Source of the DNA: Betaproteobacteria bacterium
GTDB lineage: Bacteria; Pseudomonadota; Gammaproteobacteria; Burkholderiales; Casimicrobiaceae
Length of the DNA: 9,421 nt
NCBI GenBank assembly: GCA_005888955.1
Contig: VBCS01000485.1
Location: 1 to 9,421 of the forward strand
Reading direction: 5' to 3'
Shown here in pieces: positions 1 to 7,070 of this stretch. The number at the start of each line of letters is the position of its first letter. Within the stretch, counting starts at the first letter, position 1. The position numbers and the translations under genes were made by a program. The notes below the pieces were generated by a model. The model did not search any database. It was not told the origin of the DNA and saw only the letters and a program-made list of their open reading frames with translations.

Positions 1-16
1 AGGTTCTCCTGCGCAT
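1..16 (-). CDS. Start of an unidentified gene running off the left edge
   Basis: Only the first five codons (M R R R T) are inside the window, read leftwards from an ATG at 16-14. The start is supported by an unusually strong Shine-Dalgarno, AAGGAGGTGA, at 31-22 on the minus strand with good spacing. An upstream open frame stops with TGA at 36-34, 17 nt before this ATG, an arrangement typical of genes in one operon. The product cannot be identified from five residues. Confidence 0.55.
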
Positions 17-21
17 GATGC

Positions 22-31
22 TCACCTCCTT
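22..31 (-). promoter_or_regulatory. Strong Shine-Dalgarno for the left-edge gene
   Basis: The minus strand reads AAGGAGGTGA, near-perfect anti-16S complementarity. The GGAGG core is followed by 8 nt and then the ATG at 16-14. It is much stronger than any ribosome binding site seen in front of imuA, imuB, dnaE2, cbs or the MEMO gene, and it decides the start of the partial gene. Confidence 0.6.
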
Positions 32-33
32 AT

Positions 34-195
34 TCAGGCGGAGCTTCTGCCGACCGCCGATGTTATTGCCTGCTCGATGTGCCCGATGATTTCTTTCACC
101 GCAGTCGCTAGTCTGCTCTTGCCATCGCTTTTCGCAAGGTGCAACTGCCGGCCAAGTTCCGCAGTAACTTGTCGTAAGTACGGATGCGTCCGACT
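34..195 (-). other. Possible coding tail or gene remnant with atypical composition
   Basis: A minus-strand frame is open from inside the end of dnaE2 to a TGA at 36-34. Its translation looks protein-like, with stretches such as YLRQVTAELGRQL and RLATAVKEIIGHIEQAI that could form amphipathic helices. There is no ATG between the dnaE2 stop (197-195) and the TGA. The only starts I see there are a TTG at 144-142 and a GTG at 99-97, neither with a clear Shine-Dalgarno. Third codon positions are clearly less G/C-rich than in the neighbouring genes. It could be a small gene with a non-ATG start, a 5'-truncated remnant, or non-coding. The strong ribosome binding site and next start just downstream favour some operon logic. 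I do not recognise the family. Confidence 0.3.
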
Positions 196-3100
196 TAATG
201 AAAATCTCGCGACCGGGTCGCGAGATTGCCGAGCAGCGCCGTTTGGTCGCGCAGGCGCGCAGCGATCAGATGCACGACCTCGCCTTCGCGCTCCAGCGTG
301 CCGTAGACGGTGAGCAAACTTGAGCGCAACAGCTCCTTGCGCTGGCGCTCGGCGAGATCGCGCCAGACGATGACGTTGACCATGCCGGTCTCGTCCTCAA
401 GCGTGACGAAGGTGACGCCGCTCGCGGTGCCGGGGCGCTGGCGGCCGGTGACGAGCCCCGTGACGCGCGCAAGGCGCCCGTGCGGCAATGCCTTGAGCTC
501 GGCCGCGGTGAACATACGCTGGCGCTGGAGGCGTTCGCGCAACAGCGCCACCGGGTGCCGGCCGAGCGTGAGCCCCAGGTTCGCGTAGTCGGCGACAATG
601 TTCTCGCCTTCGCTAGGTGCGGCGAGTAGAGGTTGCGCTTCCTCGATGGGCGCAGCGTCGAGCAGTGCCGGCATGCGTTCGACGCCGGCGACGTCCCACA
701 GCGCATGCCGGCGATGGCCGCTTAAGCCTGCGAGCGCTCCGGCCGCGGCCAGCGCCTGCATGTCGTGCGCATTGAGTTTCGCGCGTCGCGCGAGATCGCC
801 TGCATCGGCAAAGGCTTGCGCGCGGCGTGCGGCCACGAGCCGTTCGCCGCCGGCTTGTGAGAGGCCTTTGACGAGACAGAGGCCGAGGCGCAATGCGGGC
901 TGCCCCTCAGGGTGAGGGGGATTCTCAAATTCCTCCAGCATGCATTCCCATTCGCTCACGGTCGCATCGGCCGGCAGGATGGTAACGCCATGCCGACGCA
1001 GATCCTGCGTCAGTTGCGACGGCGAATAGAAGCCCATCGGCTGCGAATTCAGGAGCGCGCAGGTGAACGCCGCCGGCTCGTGGTGCTTGAGCCACGACGA
1101 AACATAGACCAGGAGCGCGAAGCTCGCCGAATGCGATTCGGGAAAGCCGTATTCGCCGAAGCCCAGGATCTGCTGGTAGATCTGCCGCGCGAATTGCTCA
1201 TCGTAGCCATTGTTGCGCATGCCTTCGATCAGTCGCTGCTCGAAAGGCTCGAGACCGCCCTTGTGCTTCCACGCCGCCATCGAGCGGCGCAGCCGATCGG
1301 ACTCTCCCGGCGTGAAATCCGCCGCGACGACTGCGAGCTGCATCACCTGCTCCTGGAAGATCGGCACGCCGAGCGTGCGCTCCAGCACGCCGCGCACCGC
1401 GTCGCTCGGATAGGTGACCGGCTCGAGCTTCTGCCGGCGGCGCAAATACGGATGCACCATTCCCCCCTGGATCGGACCGGGGCGGACGATCGCGACCTCG
1501 ATCACCAGGTCGTAGTAATTCTCAGGCTTCATCCGCGGCAACATCGCCATCTGCGCGCGCGACTCGATCTGGAACACGCCGACGGTGTCGCCGTGGCCGA
1601 TCATCTCGTACACGCCCGGATCTTCCGCCGGCACGTCGGTCAGCTCGAAGCGCCGGCCATAGCGGACCGAGAGCAGATCGAGCGCACGGCGGATCGCGGA
1701 GAGCATGCCCAGCGCCAGCACGTCGACCTTGAGCAGGCCCAGCGCGTCGAGATCGTCCTTGTCCCATTCGATCACCGTGCGCTCGGGCATCGCCGCGTTT
1801 TCGACGGGCACCAGCTGCGACAAGGCCCCTCGCGAGATCACGAAGCCGCCGGTGTGCTGCGACAAATGGCGCGGAAAACCCTGGAGCTCGGTGACCAGCG
1901 AGAAAAGTCGTTGCATCACCGGACTCTCGGTGTCGAAGCCCGCCTCTTGCACCCGTTTCGTGAGCGCCCGGCTGCCATCCCACCACGCCATTGACTTCGC
2001 CAGTCGGTCGACCTGCGACAGATCGAGGCCCAGTGCCTTGCCGACGTCGCGCAGGGCCGAGCGCGGGCGATAACGGATGACTGTGGCCGTCAGCGCGGCG
2101 CGCTCGCGCGTGTATTTTTGATAGAGGTACTGGATCACCTCCTCACGCCGCTGGTGCCCGAAATCGACGTCGATATCGGGTGGTTCGTTGCGCTCGCGCG
2201 AGATGAAGCGCTCGAATAGCATCTCCATGCGCGAGGGATCGACCGCGGTGATGCCGAGGCAGTAGCACACCGCCGAATTCGCCGCCGAGCCGCGGCCTTG
2301 GCAGAGGATATTCTTCGCGCGCGCGAACTCGACGATGTCGTACACGGTGAGGAAGAACGCCTCGTAGCGAGCCTCGGCGATCAGCGTCAATTCGTGCTCG
2401 ATCAGCTTGCGCACTTTAGCCCGCGCCGCCTCGCTCGTCGTCGCGGCCGGAAAGCGTCGGGCGAAGCCTTCTTCGGTGAGCCGCCGCAGATAAGAGGTCG
2501 GCGTTTCGCCTGGCGGCACGATCTCCTCGGGATATTCGTAACGCAATTCTTCAAGCGAAAACTTACAGCGAGCAGCGATGGCGAGTGTCTCGGCGAGCCA
2601 CGCGGTGGGATAGAGGCGCTGCAAGGTCTCCAGCGGCCGCAGATGGCGCTCGCCGTTCGGGTGCAGGGCGTAGCCGGCCTGCGCGACCGAAGTTTTCAGC
2701 TGGATCGCGGTCAGCGTGTCCTGCAGGGCGCGGCGCTCGCGCTCGTGCATGTGCACGTCACCGGCGGCCGTTACAGCCAAGCCGGTCGCATTGGCGATAG
2801 CGATCAGTTTCTGGCAACGTGCCGCGTCGCCGGCGTCGAGCAGGCGCTCGGCCGCGATCCACAGCGCGCCGGGAAAGCGCACTGAAAGCCAGCGCGCCTC
2901 GTCGATATCGGGCGATCGTCCGGGCAGCCACAGCGCGAGACAGCCGGCGACGCCGTCGGTGATATCGGCGCGGGTCAGCCGATAGCTGCCTTTGACGGCA
3001 TTGCGCCGGCCGCGGGTGATCAGCGCGGAGAGATTGCCGTAGCTCGAGCGATCGGTCGCGAGCAGGATGAAGCGCAGGCCGTCGTCCAGACGAAATTCGC

Positions 3101-3293
3101 TGCCGATGATAAGAGACAACTTGCTTTGCTTCGCTTCGACATGGGCGCGCACCACGCCGGCGAGCGAACACTCGTCGGTGATCGCCAGCGCCGCGTAGCC
3201 CAGCTCCTGCGCGCGCAGGACGAGCTCCTCCGGATGCGAAGCGCCGCGCAGGAAGGTGAAGTTGGAGATGCAGTGCAGCTCGGCGTAGGGCAT
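195..3293 (-). CDS. dnaE2: Error-prone DNA polymerase DnaE2 (ImuC)
   Basis: C-family DNA polymerase that carries out mutagenic translesion synthesis with ImuA and ImuB at stalled forks. The 1032-residue product has the usual DnaE2 length. Seen in order: an N-terminal PHP domain (about 1-200, beginning MPYAELHCISNFTFLRGAS); polymerase core motif GRGSAANS (333-340); the catalytic motif PDIDVDF (372-378); the third catalytic acidic region KVDVLALG (522-529); the VRPGPIQGG segment (603-611); GFPESHSASF (716-725); a C-terminal OB-fold (about 940-1010); and the family-typical end SRDFH. The ATG at 3293 is chosen because the PHP domain begins there. A 37-residue extension upstream would lie inside imuB. 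The gene starts 4 nt after the imuB stop without a clear Shine-Dalgarno, so translation is probably coupled. In mycobacteria DnaE2 depends on ImuB for clamp contact; the same is inferred here. Confidence 0.96.
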   Translation of the reverse strand: MPYAELHCISNFTFLRGASHPEELVLRAQELGYAALAITDECSLAGVVRAHVEAKQSKLSLIIGSEFRLDDGLRFILLATDRSSYGNLSALITRGRRNAVKGSYRLTRADITDGVAGCLALWLPGRSPDIDEARWLSVRFPGALWIAAERLLDAGDAARCQKLIAIANATGLAVTAAGDVHMHERERRALQDTLTAIQLKTSVAQAGYALHPNGERHLRPLETLQRLYPTAWLAETLAIAARCKFSLEELRYEYPEEIVPPGETPTSYLRRLTEEGFARRFPAATTSEAARAKVRKLIEHELTLIAEARYEAFFLTVYDIVEFARAKNILCQGRGSAANSAVCYCLGITAVDPSRMEMLFERFISRERNEPPDIDVDFGHQRREEVIQYLYQKYTRERAALTATVIRYRPRSALRDVGKALGLDLSQVDRLAKSMAWWDGSRALTKRVQEAGFDTESPVMQRLFSLVTELQGFPRHLSQHTGGFVISRGALSQLVPVENAAMPERTVIEWDKDDLDALGLLKVDVLALGMLSAIRRALDLLSVRYGRRFELTDVPAEDPGVYEMIGHGDTVGVFQIESRAQMAMLPRMKPENYYDLVIEVAIVRPGPIQGGMVHPYLRRRQKLEPVTYPSDAVRGVLERTLGVPIFQEQVMQLAVVAADFTPGESDRLRRSMAAWKHKGGLEPFEQRLIEGMRNNGYDEQFARQIYQQILGFGEYGFPESHSASFALLVYVSSWLKHHEPAAFTCALLNSQPMGFYSPSQLTQDLRRHGVTILPADATVSEWECMLEEFENPPHPEGQPALRLGLCLVKGLSQAGGERLVAARRAQAFADAGDLARRAKLNAHDMQALAAAGALAGLSGHRRHALWDVAGVERMPALLDAAPIEEAQPLLAAPSEGENIVADYANLGLTLGRHPVALLRERLQRQRMFTAAELKALPHGRLARVTGLVTGRQRPGTASGVTFVTLEDETGMVNVIVWRDLAERQRKELLRSSLLTVYGTLEREGEVVHLIAARLRDQTALLGNLATRSRDFH
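199..227 (-). terminator. Terminator-like hairpin overlapping the dnaE2 3' end
   Basis: A perfect 12-bp inverted repeat lies at 203-214 and 216-227, with arms AATCTCGCGACC and GGTCGCGAGATT around one base; sterically about a 10-bp stem with a 5-nt loop. On the minus strand the stem runs into TTTTCATT, a short U-rich tract, so it could end the imuA-imuB-dnaE2 transcript. It lies inside the codons for the last residues of DnaE2 and ends just before the TAA stop. On the plus strand no U tract follows. The U run is short, so termination efficiency is uncertain. Confidence 0.5.
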
Positions 3294-3297
3294 GGTG

Positions 3298-4725
3298 TCA
3301 CGCAAACACGCCGTGCGCGAACCATTCGCCGCCACGGTCGCGATAGAGCCACAGCTCCTCGCCGCGCACGTTGCGACCGACAAAATAATCGCGGCCGACG
3401 TCATCGCCGTCCCACCAGCCGGTTTCGATGCGTTCGGGACCCGACACCAGTCTCACCTCCGCCGCCGCCGGATCGGCGCCGAGCGGCTTCGGTGACGGGA
3501 ACAACCACAGCGGGCGAACCGGAGACAGCCCACGATGATTCAGCGCCGGCACCGCACGCCCGATCATCGTGGTCTGTCCCCATGCCTGCTCAGGGCGATG
3601 ATCGGCGCGAAGCTCGAGCCTCCGCACCGCCTCCTCGCCCAAACGCGCGCGCAAGCGCTCGAACAGTTGCGCGCCGGCTTCGCCGTCCCGGCCGGCGATG
3701 GGGAAGAAGTCGCCCTCCTTGGCGCCTAGCGGCGCGGTCTCTTCCGAAACGATCCGGATCGCTTCGACCCGGTCGGGCAGCTCCTCGCGCGCGAGCCGTT
3801 CGCGCAGCACGTTCATGATGTGCTCGACCTGCCGCGTGGAGGTGAGCCCCAGCACGATCGACGTCGGGGCCGCGTCTTCGTGCACGAGATCGCAGCGCAG
3901 GCGCGTGACGCCTGCACCTCGGCCGTGCAGAAAGCCGGCGAGCTCGGCGACCAGACGCTTGATGCCGAACAGCAGCGCCTCGGCCTCGTCGACCGGCGCA
4001 GGCAATTCGAGCTGGCCGTGATAGTGCTCCGGCGGCACGAACGGCGGACGCGGGTCGGGCAGCATCCCGCGTGCGCGATCGACCTCGTCGAGCAGCGCCT
4101 GGCCGAAGCGGCGCGCGACGCCGTCGCGCGGCAGCGCGATGAATTCGCCGATCGTCCGCACGCCGATGCCCGACAGCGTGTCCAGCGCGGCCTGAGCACT
4201 GTCGAGCAGAGCGATCGGCAGCGCGGCAAGCTTGCGCGCCCAATCGGCGTCTTCCTCGATGACGATCGGTTGACCTGCGCGGGCGAACAGGCTCGCCGCA
4301 CCTGCGGTGGGCGCAGTCGCGATGACGCCGGTAAAGCCGAGCGTGGCGAGCCCGGCGTCGATCCGACCGAGAAGTTTTTCCAGGCCGCCGAAATAAGTGA
4401 GGCCGCCCGAAATTTCCAGAAGCACGCAAGTCGGCGGCTCGACGCTGATGGTGGAGGTCCATTGCCCTGTCCAGAGCGCGATACCTTTCAGCGCATGGCT
4501 TTCGGCACGCTCGTCGCGCAGATGAATCGCGATTGCGGGATCGAGCGCGAGCGCGGCGGCGATGGAAAGACCCGGGACGATGCCGCGCTTCCGCGCCGCG
4601 TCGTTGACGGCGACGACGTCGGGGCGGTGGCTCGCGCTCGCCACCACGGCAGGCGTCTCGCGCGTCGCCCCGCGCGCAAAGACGGCGAGTGGGAGGTCGG
4701 GAAAGCTAAGACAGGTCCAGAGCAT
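3298..4725 (-). CDS. imuB: ImuB, non-catalytic Y-family polymerase-like adaptor
   Basis: Y-family polymerase homologue that scaffolds the ImuA-ImuB-DnaE2 mutasome and links it to the sliding clamp. The product is 475 residues. It begins MLWTCLSFPDLPLAVF, the ImuB version of the palm start, without the FDxDAFF-type metal-binding motif of active enzymes. The second acidic pair (S-x-D-E) is also altered, reading SVEPP at 94-98, so catalysis is not expected. A helix-hairpin-helix region is at about 181-208 (LDTLSGIGVRTIGEF). QLELP at 238-242 resembles a beta-clamp binding motif (consensus QLxLF) at the start of the little-finger-like domain. The C-terminal ImuB signature lies at 429-475 (GPERIETGWWD to WFAHGVFA). 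The ATG at 4725 overlaps the end of imuA by 20 nt and matches the family start. The longer open frame up to 5232 is a shadow of imuA. The clamp motif assignment is tentative. Confidence 0.94.
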   Translation of the reverse strand: MLWTCLSFPDLPLAVFARGATRETPAVVASASHRPDVVAVNDAARKRGIVPGLSIAAALALDPAIAIHLRDERAESHALKGIALWTGQWTSTISVEPPTCVLLEISGGLTYFGGLEKLLGRIDAGLATLGFTGVIATAPTAGAASLFARAGQPIVIEEDADWARKLAALPIALLDSAQAALDTLSGIGVRTIGEFIALPRDGVARRFGQALLDEVDRARGMLPDPRPPFVPPEHYHGQLELPAPVDEAEALLFGIKRLVAELAGFLHGRGAGVTRLRCDLVHEDAAPTSIVLGLTSTRQVEHIMNVLRERLAREELPDRVEAIRIVSEETAPLGAKEGDFFPIAGRDGEAGAQLFERLRARLGEEAVRRLELRADHRPEQAWGQTTMIGRAVPALNHRGLSPVRPLWLFPSPKPLGADPAAAEVRLVSGPERIETGWWDGDDVGRDYFVGRNVRGEELWLYRDRGGEWFAHGVFA

Positions 4726-5539
4726 GCCCGCCCCGCGGGTCCGGCCCCGGCACCCGCCGTACTTCATCGGCGCGCGCCAGCGCACGATTCCAGATTCGCG
4801 CCTGTGGGCCGCCGACAGGATAGTGGCGATGGAAGCTCGCCGTGCGGTTCGCCGGCAAGCGTTCGGACTTCGCCGGCAGCCTGAGCGCGCTCGGCGCGCA
4901 CTCGTTCGGCGTGTCCGCCGACGATCCTGCAATATCGAGCAGCAATGGCGCGGACAAGGCGCCGCCGCGGCGCTTGAGTATGTCGACGGCGAGGCGTGTT
5001 CCCGAGAGCGAAAGTCGGATGCGCAGCGGCGAGGGTGACGGTTGCGCGGCGCGCGCGGTCGACATGAAAAGAAACGCCAGCGTTTGACTTTCTTGCGCCG
5101 CCAGCTGCAGCCGCCGTGTGCGTTGATCAGCCCAGGTCTTCGGCCAGAACAAGAGCGCCCCCGCGCTATTCGCGCGCAGTACCTGCTCGGCCGCCCACCA
5201 GCGGTGTTTGTCTTCTTCCGCCTCGATGACAATCACCCGTACCGGATCGACGCCCCGGCCGGCGAGTGCCGGCGCGTAGGGGATATGCGGCGGCGCCACC
5301 AGCGCGATCCATTCGCCTGCTTGCGCGAGGCGCCTGAGTGCAGGTAGGAGCAGAGAGAGCTCGCCGATACCTTCGGCGTCGAGCAATAGCTCGGTCAGCA
5401 CAGCCTTGGGCCAGCCGCCGCCCGGCAGTTCGCGGTCGAGGCTGGCAAAACCGCTGGCAACCGTATTATCGGCACGGGCCAGCCGATCTCCGCGCCAGAG
5501 CAATGGGTTGTGCAGCAGTTCGGCGAGCGCTGGCTTCAT
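4706..5539 (-). CDS. imuA: ImuA, RecA-like translesion synthesis accessory protein
   Basis: First gene of the mutagenesis cassette. ImuA is a RecA-fold protein that associates with ImuB and is needed for DnaE2-dependent induced mutagenesis. The 277-residue product shows the ImuA hallmarks: FASLDRELPGGGWPKAVLTELL at about 31-52 (a degenerate Walker A/P-loop region), IALVAPPHIPYAPALAGRGVD (78-98), and RVIVIEAEEDKHRWWAAEQVLRA (101-123), followed by GALLFWP (127-133). The first three match RecA/ImuA segments in order. The consensus GKT is not present, so ATP binding is doubtful, as is common in this family. The ATG at 5539 is the first in frame and fits the family N-terminus (KPALAELLHNPLLWRGD). 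No good Shine-Dalgarno is visible; the leader can fold into a GC-rich hairpin. The 3' end overlaps imuB by 20 nt. Control is probably through the palindrome at 5611-5632. Confidence 0.92.
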   Translation of the reverse strand: MKPALAELLHNPLLWRGDRLARADNTVASGFASLDRELPGGGWPKAVLTELLLDAEGIGELSLLLPALRRLAQAGEWIALVAPPHIPYAPALAGRGVDPVRVIVIEAEEDKHRWWAAEQVLRANSAGALLFWPKTWADQRTRRLQLAAQESQTLAFLFMSTARAAQPSPSPLRIRLSLSGTRLAVDILKRRGGALSAPLLLDIAGSSADTPNECAPSALRLPAKSERLPANRTASFHRHYPVGGPQARIWNRALARADEVRRVPGPDPRGGHALDLS

Positions 5540-5552
5540 GGCAGGCCGGATA

Positions 5553-5592
5553 ACCGGACCCGCCCCGGGGATGAGCCGGGACGGGCTCCGGT
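5553..5592 (-). promoter_or_regulatory. GC-rich hairpin in the imuA leader
   Basis: Between the predicted imuA promoter and its ATG, ACCGGACCCG (5553-5562) pairs with CGGGCTCCGGT (5582-5592), giving a 10-bp stem with one bulged base. An inner pairing CCCGG (5564-5568) with CCGGG (5576-5580) can extend it. The structure would occupy most of the roughly 60-nt leader and ends 13 nt before the start codon. It may limit or regulate imuA translation; it has no U tract and is not a typical terminator. No riboswitch class is recognised. Confidence 0.35.
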
Positions 5593-5607
5593 CAGACAGG
5601 AAATTAC

Positions 5608-5636
5608 AGTCTATCGAACGATCGTTCGATAGTCAA
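5608..5636 (-). promoter_or_regulatory. Predicted sigma70-type promoter of imuA-imuB-dnaE2
   Basis: Reading the minus strand, TTGACT (5636-5631; 5 of 6 to the -35 consensus) is followed by exactly 17 nt and TAGACT (5613-5608; 4 of 6 to the -10 consensus). Transcription would start near 5600, giving a leader of about 60 nt before the imuA ATG. The spacer is almost entirely the 16-bp core of the palindrome, so a bound repressor would block RNA polymerase directly. The assignment rests on consensus matching. Confidence 0.6.
5611..5632. promoter_or_regulatory. Perfect 22-bp palindromic operator, SOS-box-like
   Basis: The half-site CTATCGAACGA (5611-5621) is followed directly by its exact reverse complement (5622-5632). 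The core at 5614-5629 is TCGAAC-GATC-GTTCGA. This matches the TCGAAC-N4-GTTCGA form of the actinobacterial SOS box and resembles the Bacillus LexA box, not the CTGT-N8-ACAG box usual in beta/gammaproteobacteria nor the GTTC-N7-GTTC box of alphaproteobacteria. Position within the imuA promoter and in front of a classic SOS cassette makes a LexA-type repressor the likely ligand. It also lies 34 bp upstream of the divergent cbs start. Another dimeric repressor cannot be excluded. Confidence 0.7.
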
Positions 5637-5666
5637 CGGTGATTTGCCGCGCCATGCTACACATGG

Positions 5667-7070
5667 ATGGAAGCCATTACCGTGGGCGTCCTGCCCGCCC
5701 GCATCCGCAATGATCCGGCTGTGTTGAGCCTGATCGGCAACACGCCCCTGATCGAATTGACCCGCCTCGATACCGGCGGCTGCCGTCTGTTCGTCAAGCT
5801 CGAAAGCCAGAATCCCGGGGGCTCGATCAAGGACCGAATCGCCCTTTCCATGATCGCTGCCGCCGAGCAGGACGGCCGGCTCAAATCCGGCGGAACCGTC
5901 GTCGAAGCGACCGCCGGCAACACCGGCCTGGGTCTCGCCCTCGTCGCCCGGGCCAAGGGCTACCGCGTGTTGCTGGTGATCCCCGACAAGATGTCTGCCG
6001 AAAAGGTGCTGCATCTCAAGGCGCTCGGCGCCGAAATTCGCATGACGCGTTCGGACGTGACCAAGGGCCATCCGGAGTATTACCAGGACATGGCGGCACG
6101 ACTGGCCGCGGAAATTCCCGGGGCGTTCTACGTCAATCAGTTCGGCAACCCGGCGAAACCGCTTGCGCATGAGCGCTCAACCGGCCCCGAAATCTGGGAG
6201 CAGATGAACCACGACATCGACGCAGTCGTCTGTGGCGTGGGCTCGGGAGGCACGCTGACGGGGCTCAGCCGCTTTTTCGCGCGCGCGAGCCCGCGCACGG
6301 AGATGGTGCTTGCGGATCCTGTCGGCTCGGTACTCGCACCGTATATCGAAACCGGAAAAATAGGCGAGGCCGGATCGTGGGTCGTCGAAGGCATCGGCGA
6401 AGATTTCATCCCGCCGATCGCCGATCTGTCGCGCGTCAGGAAGGCGTACGCGATTCCGGATCAGGAAAGCCTCGCGACGGCACGTGAGCTCTTGCGCTCC
6501 GAGCTCATTCTCGGCGGCTCGTCGGCAGGAACGCTGGTCGCCGCGGCGCTGCGCTACTGCCGCGAGCAGGGCGCACCGAAGCGCGTGGTGACTTTCATTC
6601 CGGACACCGGCAGCAAATATCTGTCCAAGATGTACAACGACTTCTGGATGGTCGACCAGGGTTTTCTCGAGCTGCCGCGCTATGGCGACTTGCGGGATCT
6701 GGTTTCGCGTCGTTACGCGGATGGAGCGGTCGTCTCCGTAAGCGCCGAGGATACGCTGCTCACCGCCTTCCAGCGCATGCGCATGGCCGACGTGTCGCAG
6801 GTGCCGGTGCTGGCGGCCGACGAAGTGGTGGGGATCCTCGACGAATCCGACCTGCTGCTGCACGTGTACAAACAGCCGGATCGTTTTCGCGACAAGGTCG
6901 CGACCGCGATGACCCAGCGGCTCGAGACGCTCGACCCCGGTGCGAGTCTCGCCGATCTGCTGGCCATACTCAATCGTGACCTCGTGGCGATCATCATCGA
7001 GGACGGCCGCTTCTTCGGCCTCATTACCCGTTATGACCTGCTTACGTACCTGCGGAGAAGCCTGCCGTGA
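5667..7070 (+). CDS. cbs: Cystathionine beta-synthase with C-terminal CBS domain pair
   Basis: PLP enzyme condensing homocysteine and serine (or an activated serine) to cystathionine, the first step of reverse transsulfuration; it may also release H2S. The 467-residue product has a fold-type II PLP domain (about 15-325): SLIGNTPLIEL (21-31), the PLP lysine K55 in NPGGSIKDR, TAGNTG (82-87), the phosphate loop GVGSGGTLTG (190-199), SSAGT (285-289) and PDTGSKYLSK (312-321). Two CBS motifs follow (about 340-400 and 410-462), a regulatory module that in related proteins can bind adenosine ligands. The ATG at 5667 has no strong Shine-Dalgarno. A GTG at 5682 (codon 6), preceded by GGAAG, is a possible alternative start. 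A cysteine synthase-type activity is possible, but the CBS domains and the downstream gamma-lyase favour this call. It overlaps the next gene by 4 nt. Confidence 0.92.
   Translation: MEAITVGVLPARIRNDPAVLSLIGNTPLIELTRLDTGGCRLFVKLESQNPGGSIKDRIALSMIAAAEQDGRLKSGGTVVEATAGNTGLGLALVARAKGYRVLLVIPDKMSAEKVLHLKALGAEIRMTRSDVTKGHPEYYQDMAARLAAEIPGAFYVNQFGNPAKPLAHERSTGPEIWEQMNHDIDAVVCGVGSGGTLTGLSRFFARASPRTEMVLADPVGSVLAPYIETGKIGEAGSWVVEGIGEDFIPPIADLSRVRKAYAIPDQESLATARELLRSELILGGSSAGTLVAAALRYCREQGAPKRVVTFIPDTGSKYLSKMYNDFWMVDQGFLELPRYGDLRDLVSRRYADGAVVSVSAEDTLLTAFQRMRMADVSQVPVLAADEVVGILDESDLLLHVYKQPDRFRDKVATAMTQRLETLDPGASLADLLAILNRDLVAIIIEDGRFFGLITRYDLLTYLRRSLP

Noticed and set aside
77..313. Plus-strand 78-codon frame at the left edge
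   Set aside because: No ribosome binding site, Arg/Cys-rich translation, and half of it is antisense to the conserved dnaE2 3' end.
912..1994. Long plus-strand open frame (360 codons) opposite dnaE2
   Set aside because: It is antisense to conserved DnaE2 motifs, and its translation is Arg/His-rich low-complexity shadow sequence with no family resemblance; long antisense frames are expected at this GC content.
3294..3404. 37-residue N-terminal extension of DnaE2
   Set aside because: It lies wholly within the imuB 3' end, and the family N-terminus (PYAELHCISNFTFLRGAS) starts at 3293.
3820..4884. Plus-strand open frame (354 codons) opposite imuB and the end of imuA
   Set aside because: Antisense shadow of clearly recognised ImuB and ImuA; no recognisable domain or ribosome binding site.
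4726..5232. 169-residue N-terminal extension of ImuB
   Set aside because: It overlaps imuA in another frame, is Arg-rich, and ImuB homologues start at the LWTCLSFPDLPL segment.
5604..5633. Plus-strand promoter for cbs (TTACAG and GATAGT around the palindrome)
   Set aside because: The -35 match is poor (2 of 6) and the spacing is 18; not good enough to list as a feature, although a shared control region remains possible.
5604..6170. Minus-strand open frame reading into the divergent promoter region
   Set aside because: It runs antisense to the 5' part of cbs and ends inside the operator region; no family resemblance.
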